From assembly GCA_036023115.1 (NCBI GenBank), contig JAYKKT010000089.1, forward strand, positions 12,134,501-12,198,500: a stretch of DNA of 64,000 nt, read 5' to 3'. Shown here piece by piece: positions 48,601 through 60,600 of this stretch. The DNA comes from Brasenia schreberi (lineage: Eukaryota; Streptophyta; Magnoliopsida; Nymphaeales; Cabombaceae). The stretch's first letter is position 1. Every line of letters starts with the position of its first letter. Both the position numbers and the translations under genes were made by a program. The notes under the pieces were generated by a model. The model was not told the DNA's origin, made no database searches, and saw only the letters and a program-made list of their open reading frames with translations.

Positions 48601-51600
48601 GTGCTCATAAGTAATGGACTCATAGCGCCTTCGATCGCAATTCAATTTGCATCATCTCCCTGTTGTCGCAGCTCTTTTTTGAGTGCTATGCCTATGATTG
48701 TGGCTGTTCTGTAGATAGTTCTGTCACTTCATCTGTGATTAGCAAGTAGGACTATTTTGGTGATGATCTTGCATGTATTTGTGTTACATGGGTGGTTTTA
48801 AGAAACCATGCAAGTAATTTTTCTAGGGCCATATATCTGGCTGTATTGATTGCATGCTTTAGTATTAGCGGTTATTCTCTACGTTGAGTTCGAGTTGGTT
48901 ATTATAATCTTCTTGATTGGAACTAGCTTTACCTAGTGGGCTTCCATGGAGTATGTACGTCTCTCCAGACGTTTTGCCATCAAGCCGTGCTTCAATGAAG
49001 TAGGTCTTTTCCTAGTGCCACGTTCGGATTGTTGGAATCACCTGACGGTGATGGGTCGGCTCTCATCACCGATGCTTAGTTTTCTTTGGTTAGGTCTATC
49101 TTTACCAAGGTTTTAATGGTTTAACATAAGCAAATAACTTGAATAAAGTGATTGTATTCATAGCAAAAGATACGTGGCGGACAAGTTTACAACTCAGAAT
49201 GCAAAATTCTTATCAAGTACTAAAGAAAATGACACTCCTCATATAATATGAGGACTCAAGACTAAGTATCATGTAGAGGCTTGATTACACAATCATATAA
49301 AATATTCATGGTTGAAAGGTCACATTCTCTGCTACCTAAACATTTGATGTCCAGTGCAAACCTACATGCAAATAATAATCACTTCTTTTCCTAACTTGCA
49401 TTTGCTTTGTTGTATCCTCTCTATTTGACAAGGTAGTGCCTAGTTTCTCATCTTTTTTATAATAATATAGGGACCATTGTACTTAACATACCAACTTGAC
49501 GTGTTGCTCGTGACAAATGTGCATTTGTTTGGAATACAACTTCACAAGGACTTAGCTACCGATCCCAAACTCAACAACGCGTCCTTTATGTCCGCCCATC
49601 TCTTCATACGATTCGTTGCTTTCAAAAGGAGGGTATGGGTAATATCAAGCCATTCTTTTAGATTGGTACAAAAGATGTGTGTGATGGGGTCTTTACATAT
49701 TGTGTTGCGAGAGTATGGGGAGTTTACGATTGTTGTCTCGTGGCCATCTCAAAGGGCCTTTTCCCTATAGATTCACTTTGATGGAGATTGTATAAGAATT
49801 GATCAATATCAAGCAAGTTGACCTAATACTTCTGATTAGCTCTCACATAATGCCCTAGATAATCTTCAAGTAATGCATTTGTTCGCTTCGACACAACATA
49901 CCCTTGCTTTGCATTCACATGGTACCTTTGCTTTAGATGAAGTCAATGAACAATAGTGGTGATTTCTTTGTCATGCACGTGGTACCTTTAGCTTGCAACC
50001 TTCAAAGAAAAGGCGATGGGATGCCCCTCTTGTATCGATACCTCACCTAGAGCGAAGTGTGATGCATCTATCTATACCTCAATCGACTTTGAGTGATCAT
50101 GCAACTTTGTGATTGGTTCTTGTATAACAACCATCTTCAATTGATCGAATGAGATCTTGTAGGCATCATTCCATTCCCAGTGTTGGTTTTTTTCAATAAG
50201 ATCATGACAGTGAAACTATGGTAGCGTGGTCCTTGATAAAACATAAATGATAGTTTGCCAAGCCAAGGAACAACCCGAACTATGTCAGATTTGTAGGAGG
50301 GTCCCAATCGTTGTTTGCCTTGATCTTTTTACGATCCATCCAGTTTCTCATCACCAATCATATGCCCAAGAAATTCAATCTACGACTTTCTCAACAAACA
50401 TTTCTCCCTTTTAACATACAACTCGTCTTTTAGGATCTTGAATACAATATATAGGTGGTGAATGTGTTGTGGCATAAAGGCACTATATACCACTATGTCA
50501 TCTAAGTATACCATCATGAATTGGTTAATGAACATATAAAAAATCTTGTTCATTAGTGTCGAGAAGGTAGCATGAGTGTCTGTCAAGCCGAATAACATGA
50601 CAAGGAATTTAAGGGCTCCATATCATGTGATGTAGCCATTTTTGCCTCGTCTCCATCCGTAAGGTGCACTTGTCAATAATCTGATAGAAGATCAACTTCG
50701 AGTACATACATACTTGTCCCAATTGATCAAACAAGTGTACAATGAGAGGCAACATATACTTATTCTTCATTATCACTTTGTTTAAAGCTTAATAGTCTAT
50801 ACAAAGTCTCTTCGATTTATTGTATTTATATTGAAATAATAATATTGTCACATCGAAAGATTGGTGATTTATCACCATACACTAACTTGATCTAATGATC
50901 TACTTCTTGTTTAGGGATAGCTTCTTGATAGTTCGATATATATGACATCTCCAAGCTCATGCAACATAGTATCTATCTTGGGAGGCACCCCACCTTCATG
51001 AGCCTTTTATTCATGTTTTCGTAAGGCAACAAGGAAGGTACTCTCACCTTGTTTTAGGCCCTTTTTTAGTTGAAGGATTGAATATACTCGCACTTATCTG
51101 CTCATCAACGTTCCATATTTTTTAATGTAGTTCTATAAAAGTCCAATTTATTTCAAACCACCAAGTTTCCTCTTAGGAATGACTTCAGTATTATGCGGGA
51201 GGAAGTGCTCTCTTATGACCCGTTTGAAGCCATCTCACATATGAACTCGTCCAACATACAACACCACAATAACATGACGTGTTCCAAGAACATGGCCATC
51301 TATATTGCATGGATACATGTACAATACTAATACCCATTATGGGTACATGTATGGTGTATGTGCATTTTGAAAAATCTAAGGTACGAGTATATTACTATTA
51401 AAAATTATAAAAGACATAAATTTTACGTAAATGAATATAACTACAATACCAACTAACAAGTATATCATATCAAAACAAGAAAATTTCATTCAATGACATT
51501 TTCAACTTTATACATATAACTTTTATATCAAAATTCAAAATGATAACATAAAAAAACATCACACCTCAAAGCCCAATAGTCTCAATCTTAATATTTCCCT

Positions 51601-54600
51601 CACCATCGTTTGTAACAAGAACTACTTCCTTATTTGGTTTATCAAAAGAAAGTGTCGCAACTTGAAAAATTCTTGCTCTCTCAAATAGATCCCATTATCT
51701 CTGCCAACATTCCATGTTTTTGTCTCATCTTTTTCATAGTCCTTACTCTTTATTGAATAAAGATTAATGTTTGTATGAGCAAAAATCAAATATTTACTTC
51801 TTTGAGGGTCAAACTTGTTTCTTCTATAAAATGAATAAAAAGAATATGTGCTTCAATTTCTTTTACAACATAAAAATGTGCATGGTTGTAAAAAAAACTT
51901 TAAAGCGACAATCCACCATTCCTTTGGTGATAAACGCTATCTAATTTCTAAACAATTGAATTGTCAAAGCTCTTCTTTACTATTTGAGAATTTGACAAAT
52001 TCTTTTGTCACCTCTGAAAAACCTTGTAAGACACTTGTTCCTTCCTTGACAAATTTCATTATCCTTACATGGAGAATTCTATTAAGAACATTTTCAAGCC
52101 TTTGTCTTGTATAATACCTAAACTACAAAAATATCAATTAAGAAATTTCATAATATATTTTCAAACGACATGTAAGTTGTGCAAAGGTTGAAAGAGTTTA
52201 CCTCGAATTTAAAGAATGAGCCAATAAATAAAGTGGTGTATAACTTTTGGTCCATGTATCAATGATAATATCATACAATACTTTGTACAAGATCGAATAT
52301 TGATTCAACTCTTTGTCCTCGTATTGATAAATAACTGATTTTACTTGTTTAATCATAGAGTCTCATTTTTTGTAAACTAAATGAATGACTAACTTATCAG
52401 TTATAACAGGACAATCAACTATTTCGTTTCCCTTTTTCTCGATTCAACTCCTCTTAGTTCCAGTAGGTAAGGGAGCTTGCACTAGTCTTACTCTCTCAAT
52501 TTGTTAAGATATTGATTAGTTATAACCGAACAAACAACTATTCTATTTTTTTCTTTAATAGATGAGACTTCACTCTAAAATAAGATCTTTTATAACTTAA
52601 ACTACAATAATTACAATATTAATATGCATTTTCACCTCCTATCTTCTTGTCTTGTAACAAAAACATATATGCCTAAAGCGAGATACCTTTTTCAAGTCTT
52701 TCAAATATAAATTTACTAGTAACAAAAGTAGACATATTAGACATTTGAAAATAATTTCATATATTAAGCATATGTGAAATGCATAGTAAACAATAGCTAA
52801 AGCAGTAAAGGGCATAATTTAAATTGGCATACTGATGGTTGCAAAGAAAAGCATAGTAGGCATATGCAAAAAGATGGTTATAAAAGAAAAGCATAGTAGG
52901 CATATGCAAAAAGCAGTGTCTGATATGTGATATATATAGTAGGCAAAGGATACTGGGCATACGAAAAGCAAAGACCAAAGAGACATTAGGCATATGTGGG
53001 TCATACCGTCTGATATGTATAGCAGACAACAGTTAACCTGCATAGTCCACTTAACAGTCACGATAAATTCTGAAAGAAATGATGTTCATTCATAATTTCA
53101 ATATCCAACTCTATGTTTAATAAAGTCTTGACTATTCAACTTCTTTCAGAACCGTATCACCTATTGACAAAAATAAACATAACTACGTAACAAACTATCA
53201 TACGAAGGGCAATAGAAAGCATGAACAAAATACATTTCCTGATGAAATCAATATATTCTAGCCTCCAGAAGACTTCCGCATTTGAATAAAATGCGGAAAC
53301 AGAAACACCTAGATGAAGTCTGATCTTAGCTAACTTTTGAACCATCAAAGTCAACATTCATACGTTCATAATGGCATTCCATTGATTTAAGTGTAAGCAA
53401 CAATTTACCAATGCGGAACAAAACACGATCAGTTGTATGCATCTGAGATTCTGAAGTTAATCAATGTGGTGGAGCAGAGGAGAGAGAGAACCTTCAAAAT
53501 CTTCTGTAAGTGATGAATGGGTGAACGTTGGCAGAGATCCCGCCGGTGAAGATTAGTGATGAGCACAAAGAGGAAACACCATAGCAACATAAACATGTTT
53601 AGAAATCAGGGATCTCTTATTTTGAAGTTTGGATTAGATTGACTCACATATATATGATGGGTCGACCAAATCCAATGTACCGGGTATGGGTACTTAATAT
53701 ACCCACATAAGGGTAGGCGTACCAGTATGCACTTAGACATACCAGTACATACCCGATACGAGTACTTCCACCCGAAGCTGCATAGTGTACATCATAGATA
53801 GCCATCGATGTCAATTTGAGTTCTTTGTCATCAAACTCGCTAGCTTTTCAAGTACATCTCCATTTGTCAAAGAAAATTTTCCATCACATCCGTCAGTAAA
53901 ATCTTATGTTTAAGGACCTTCGTACTAGTTGGAGATCCACTCCCCATCATTCTCAAGACCATTCTCATTTTGTAACTGACTCCCGACTCCATCTAATCAA
54001 GTTAACATCAATATGGGATTATTCTGAATCTTCCTCTAAAGGTGATGCAACAACTCTTTCCTTAAGTTTTTGCAATCGGGTCACCACAATGGTCTTAGTT
54101 TCTTAGAGGCATTGTTTCAAGTGCTCCAAGCTATCGTACGCGACCTTACACAAATTCTCGAAAACATCCATACGATGTTCAACATCTTATACCACGAAAT
54201 GCAAGTATCCCGTCAATCAATCGAAGCTATCTGCACCAAGAAGCTACCAGTTTTTCAAGTTTGGTAAGTCGTGCCGAACTGAATGCTTGATCATGTTTTT
54301 GTAGAGTTGGGTACTGGTATGGTTTTAGACTTTCTCTTTGTGGTTTGAATAGAGTTGTTAAACATCTCACTGTCAATGGCCATTGATGCCAACATACGTT
54401 GACTTGGGTGAGTTATCTTTTGCTATCAATAGGATATCCTGTACTCTAATTACAACTTGCTCAGATACAAAAATTGTCATGTCTCGATCATTAGAATCTA
54501 TCTTAGACTAGACTAGTCTTCACCAAGATTATAATGATTTAATGGAAACAAAAGACTAGTCTTCACTAGTGGTTTAATAGAAACAAAAGACGTGACATGC

Positions 54601-57600
54601 AAAGAGCAAAAATATACAAACAAAAAACTTGAATAGAAGTAAAGTTATTATATTGATAGAAAGTGTGTGATCTGCTAATATATTTACTAACTTAGAATAT
54701 GGAACTCTTATTAAACACTAAAGAAAATGGTGCTCCTGGTCTAATGCGAGGGCTCGGAGTTGCCGGGGTGTTCTGAGTCTGATTACTCAACCATACATAA
54801 CGTTCACGATCGAAGGGTCACGCTAGTGCTGAGAGTTTCCTAAGTATCGTTGGTGGGTGGGTCATAGAGTGGGTTTATTGTCTTGTGGTAGCCAGGTCAC
54901 TGAATTTGGCCCAGACAATGTTGCCGGAATCGGCTGACAGTTCAAAAATCAATTCTGGCCTGCCATTTCCATTTCATCCTTTTAAATTAGCTTTTATACT
55001 GTTTGGTACTCCCAAATTTGACGACGGAGGCCGATCTATCGGCTGGTTCCTTTAATCTTTTAGAATCGGTTATGTTGGACGGATTCTTACATTGTGGAGG
55101 GGAGGGATTTTGGTACAGGCTCCTTGGCTGATCCATTCTTCCTGAAAAATGGAAGGCGTCAACCATGGGTTTTATCTTTTATTTAGCCCTCATCTTATCT
55201 CTGCCACAAACTGTCCCCATATGCATCGGCAACACTTCGACCCAAACAAAAACTTGGAGCTCTGTTTGGCCCTGACAATATAAGACGCAATTAGAGAACC
55301 TGACATGAATACGACCTGAAAAGTCTGCCTCTATATCCACCCAAACTGACGGGAGAAAGGATAGGGTTGTCTTTAGGTTCACCTGAACATGAAATGACAC
55401 GAGATAGACAATGAAATTGCTAGCAATATGACACCCTGAATAAAAACCTCCTGCAATTTGCATTTACTTGTTTCTGACAAACACAAAATGATGCGACATG
55501 AGCACTTGATACATGAAATTGCTGACAATATTACATCTGAAATAAAAACCCCACACAGACATGACCTTAAACTTCCATGTTCTTAACATAAGGTTGACCT
55601 ATTACTGTCACAAACCCAAATACCTTTGTTCAAACCCATTCTGGTTTGCGGGTAAAGTTTTCGTGGTCCTGCTGCATGTTTTGTCTGTTGTCCATCTCCA
55701 AGATTAATGGTAACTACCTGGGCAATTGATCTCTCTTGCACAGGTATTGTAATCCTCAGAAGTTGTTTCATAAGAAGTAATTGACTTCTCTAGCCATCGT
55801 AATGAGTGGTTGAGACTAGGCGTAGCTGGTTTGCCAGTCCCCAAAAATGACAGTAATCGAAACTGGCAAACCAGACTCATAGCTGTAATGAGTTCCCCGG
55901 TTTGGTTATGGTTCCTTCTTCCATGAAACCAGACATGAACCGGTGGTTATATCTCCTGTTTTAAGTCTCTTTTTATATGTTTTTTCTAAAAGCATTTTTT
56001 AAACCTTTTTTAGCTCAAACTAAGTAGTTGAAAGTGGCAGTTAAAGGACATGAACTGGAACTGGGTGGAACCTGATTCTGTCATGGTCCCAGCAAACTGG
56101 AACCGCCATATCTAGTTGAGACAAGAAGACGACTGTATACAGCTGACAGCCAAAACTGTCTTAACGGTCGTCATTCTAATTTCTGAATCATGATATAATG
56201 TGGTAGTACATGCTTCTTTAACGTGATTTCGTAATCTGATTATTATATTACCATGAACTTTCATAATTAATGATAATTTGGGTCATTTAATTGATATCGT
56301 GATGAGTTGTTACATATAAAAATGTAAGTTGGCAACACGAAAAACCCATCTTAAGTGAAATGCGCGTTGATAGAGTTGCCTTTCATTTATTACAAGGCAA
56401 GGTCCTTCTTGCAATGATTTTTTTTTATAGATTGGTATGAAAAACCTTAGATCCTTTCGTTTTGGCTGTGAGACCGTCGTTTTAGTCTATAAGGATATTG
56501 GATTAGTTAAGTTTGATCAAGTCGTGGCACGACTTCGCATGTTTGCTGTGAGACCATGCGCTTGGTAATTTCTCTGCAAATATAAAGCTCAGCATTGCTA
56601 GATCTCATCTTATTTGAAGCATGGATGCCAAGAATTCTTGGTTAACAATTTCGTTCCAGCCCTAATTTTTAGGTTCTTTGCGTGTGTGTTTGCGTCCCAG
56701 AGAGAGAGAGAGAGCACTATCTTTTTCGGCTAAGATGCAAGTGATGCCATTGAGGACGTTCTGAGGCGGCCGTTCTCACTTGAAATCTGAAAAAATCTAA
56801 AGAAATCAATGCAAACGGTTGATTTTGTGTCGTAACATATTAGACGACCTCACTTGAATATCGCCGTCAGAAAATTGTCTAGGTCTGTCACAGCCGTCAT
56901 TGGTTGGGTTTGGGCTGCAGGCTGTCGAGTCTGGCTATGTCTATTGTGATGACTTGTGTCCACTGGTTTAAGTTTGAAGGCTAATTGGTAGGTGCGGAGA
57001 AAATGGCTACGGGCCTACCCATCAAACCAACATCCCTAAATTAGGAAGCCACATGACAACCGTCATGTTGGTGTATATCGGTACAGAACGGTTGACCTCT
57101 CTCTCTCGGAGCCACTAATTGAATTGTATAATATATTTTTGAAACGCAATCGAATTGTCTAAAACAAGTACGAAAGCTCTTGACAATTGCCAGTTGGTGA
57201 CATCCCGGGCGCGCGTTCTACATTCATGCTTCTAGATTTCCAAATCCAAATATTTTTTTTGGGTAAATTCCTATACCAGTTGACAAAGATCTATGAAGAA
57301 TCTGGCTGTTTATGGTTCCCATGTGATTGGTAATCTCGTGAAGACCCCTCATAGGTCAGGTGACAAACAGGATCCCATCTTTAGACGTTTCTGAGATCTT
57401 ATGGCTTCTCCATTTGGCAAAGCTTTTAACGGCTCAAATGAGAATCTTAGAAAGTCGATGACTGTGAATGGCTTTTCTTTCTTCAGTAGACCAGAAGATC
57501 GATGCTATCCTACAGATTATGGAACCAAGGGTTGAATTGTTATGTAATTTGAGGGCTCGTGACGATAAATTGTGCAACATCTTTTGAGGTACTTTTGTAA

Positions 57601-60600
57601 TATAGCAGTGATGCCGAAGTTCTTCGTTACATTTTTTCCTTTAGGAGTCATATGTGGTTCTTGAGGATAATCATAGACCTTTCCGGTATTGTTGTTTGGG
57701 AAAAGTTTAATTGTCATCACTCTAGCTTCATATGTTTATTTCTTCATCTTCCGTCCCTGTTTCATGGTGAAGTTTGTAAAATATGCAATTCATCGGGATC
57801 AAATCAGGAAGATTGATTGTTTAGTGATGGTATTGTGAACGGATATATTGATCTCGGTTTTCATGCTATTTGCGATACTATGATCTGTTCTTCTGCAAGA
57901 TCATTGCAGTATGACTTGGCATCATATCAATCTGAAATCGTACCAAATTTCTTGAAGGGTGGTTGCCGGTTTGGAGTTTTATATCTTTTGACTGTTACTG
58001 CTGATAATTCACAATATATGTTGCGTTTGTACGAGGACTGTCCGAAAGGCAGTGGTTGTTGCCAAGGCTTTGAAAATGACTCTAGTATAAGGCCTTTGAG
58101 TTGAATTTGCTGGACATTTTATGAGAATACAAGAACTTTAGCAAATTATGCAACTACACATAGTAATCTTTCAGTAGTTGATTTTACTCTCTTGAGAAAC
58201 CATCATCTTTGGAAGAGATTGATGCTCAAAGTTTCTTTGACAATGGCTTGCGTTTTATGCTTGATATTCACAGGAAAAAATACGCGTTGCACTCTATGTC
58301 CAGAAGGCAGCCTTGCAATTTATCGAGGGTATCCTTCCTGGCCCACGATGTTTTTATGTTTTACATTAAAAAATCGCATTGTAAATCTCTATGCTAATTC
58401 GCGTGATTAAATTTGTACTTCAGCTGGTGGCGCAGCTGATTATCAACTTTCGGATGACGCCCGCGCAGCAGGTTTTGGTATGGATGCAAATGAATTGGCA
58501 TCCATTGTTAGAGGACACGATGTGAAAAAGTTGAGATGGCATGGAGGAGTTGATGGAATAGCCAGAAAAGTTGCAGTTTCTCTGAACGACGGGATAAGTG
58601 AATCAAGCCTGCAAGTCAGACAGGATACTTTTGGCCTCAATAAATATGTCGAAAAGCCGCCCAAAAACTTTTGGTTATTTGTTTGGGAGGCTTTGCATGA
58701 CTTAACACTTATTATTCTCATGGTATGTGCAGTGGTTTCTGTGATAGTAGGCTTTTTTACAGAGGGATGGCCTAAAGGAATGTACGATGGAATAGGGATA
58801 TTTCTCAGCATATTCCTTGTTGTTATTGTTACTGCAGTTAGCGATTATAGGCAGTCTCTACAATTCAGGGACTTGGACAAAGAGAAGAAGAAAATTTTTG
58901 TTCATGTAACCAGGAATGCATATAGACAAAAGGTATCCATCTATGACATAGTTGTTGGTGATATTGTTCATTTAAACATTGGAGACCAAGTTCCAGCAGA
59001 TGGTATTTTCATCACAGGATATGGTTTAGTAATAGATGAATCGAGCCTATCTGGTGAAAGTGAGCCGGTAAATGTGGATCAGGAAAAGCCCTTCCTTTTG
59101 TCAGGAACAAAAATTCAAGATGGATCGGGCAAAATGCTGGTGATGTCTGTTGGCATGAGGACAGAGTGGGGGAAGTTAATGGAAACCCTTAATGAGAGTG
59201 GAGAAGATGAAACACCACTGCAAGTGAAACTTAATGGTGTTGCTACTCTAATTGGAAAGATTGGTCTAGCCTTTGCCATTCTCACGTTTCTTGTATTGCT
59301 AGGCAGATTTGTAGCGGACAAGGTGATTGCTGGACGCTTCACAAAATGGTCAATAAGTGATGCCTTGGTGATCCTGAACTATTTTGCCGTGGCAGTGACA
59401 ATAATCGTAGTTGCAGTCCCTGAAGGCTTACCATTAGCGGTGACTCTAAGTTTAGCATTTGCGATGAAGAAATTGATGAATGACCGGGCACTTGTTCGGC
59501 ACCTCTCAGCTTGTGAAACTATGGGATCAGCTACATGCATCTGCACGGACAAAACAGGCACATTGACAACCAACCATATGGTGGTCAGCAAGCTATGGAT
59601 TTGTGAAGAGACCCATACTGTTAAGAATGAGGCTTGGAATGATTCACTATCATCAATTCCTGAAAGTGTGGTGGGGGTCTTCCTTCAATCCACCTTCTAT
59701 AACACTGGTGCTGAGGTTGTTAGAAGCAAAGAAGGTAAAAGAAATATATTAGGTACACCCACTGAATCAGCATTGCTAGAGTTTGGCTTGTTGGTAGGAG
59801 GGGATGTTGACACCGAGCGGCAGTGTTTGTCATTGATAAAAGTTGAACCGTTCAATTCTGTCAAGAAGAAGATGTCTGTGGTTGTCGCACTCCCAGGAGG
59901 AGGATCCCGTGCATTCTGCAAAGGAGCATCTGAGATCATCTTGCAGACGTGTGACCGATATATTGATTCTTCTGGCCAGTGTATATCAATGTCAGATTCT
60001 CACGCAAAGAATGTTATGGATGTCATAAACAGCTTTGCTGGCGAAGCTCTCAGAACATTGGCCTTAGCTTTCAAGGACATGGACGAGAACTACAGAGGCA
60101 ATGAGATCCCCACAGATGGTTATACATTGATTGCCATTATTGGAATAAAGGACCCTGTACGTCCTGGAGTTAAAGAAGCAGTTGAAATATGCAGGGCTGC
60201 TGGCATTACAGTGCGCATGGTTACTGGAGACAACATCAACACAGCCAAAGCAATTGCAAAAGAATGTGACATTCTTACTGATGATGGCTTAGCAATAGAA
60301 GGGTCAGACTTTCGTGAGAAGAATCCCGAGGAGCTTAAAGAGTTGATTCCAAAAATTCAGGTGCTTAAAGCCTTGTGTGTGTGTGAGAGAGAGAGAGATT
60401 TTCCCAAGTTCTGACTACTTTTATTACAGGTAATGGCTCGATCCTTACCCTTAGACAAGTATAAGCTTGTCACAGAACTTAGAAATGTACATAGAGATAT
60501 TGTTGCAGTGACTGGAGATGGAACTAATGATGCACCTGCTTTGCATGAATCAGATATTGGCCTAGCTATGGGCATTGCAGGAACCGAGGTACCGGAGAGG

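Larger units (their letters stand above)
49055..54835 (-). mobile_element. Decayed Ty3/gypsy LTR retrotransposon with hAT-3 inside
   Basis: Diverged direct repeats at about 49055-49340 and 54475-54835 share AACTTGAATA, CTAAAGAAAATG and AAGGTCAC-type blocks. At 54459-54470 the minus strand reads TTGTATCTGAGC, a degraded initiator-Met primer site directly inside the right LTR, so the element runs right to left. Between the LTRs, protease/RT, RNase H and integrase C-terminus remnants follow in gypsy order. The interior is only about 2.6 kb without hAT-3, so large parts are deleted. It lies in intron 1 of the Ca2+-ATPase, antisense to it. Confidence 0.8.

Noticed and set aside
46500..48700. Possible organelle DNA insertion or hidden gene
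   Set aside because: Less AT-rich, but I could not match any part to a chloroplast or mitochondrial gene, and open frames are short and unsupported.
51848..52114. 88-codon open stretch on the plus strand
   Set aside because: The opposite strand carries the hAT-3 transposase remnant, so this is its shadow.
52757..53061. Tyrosine- and histidine-rich minus-strand frames
   Set aside because: Produced by a tandem repeat of AGCATAGTAGGCATATG, not a gene.
58443..58811. Open stretches on the minus strand across the ATPase exons
   Set aside because: Antisense shadows of a conserved coding exon without any domain of their own.
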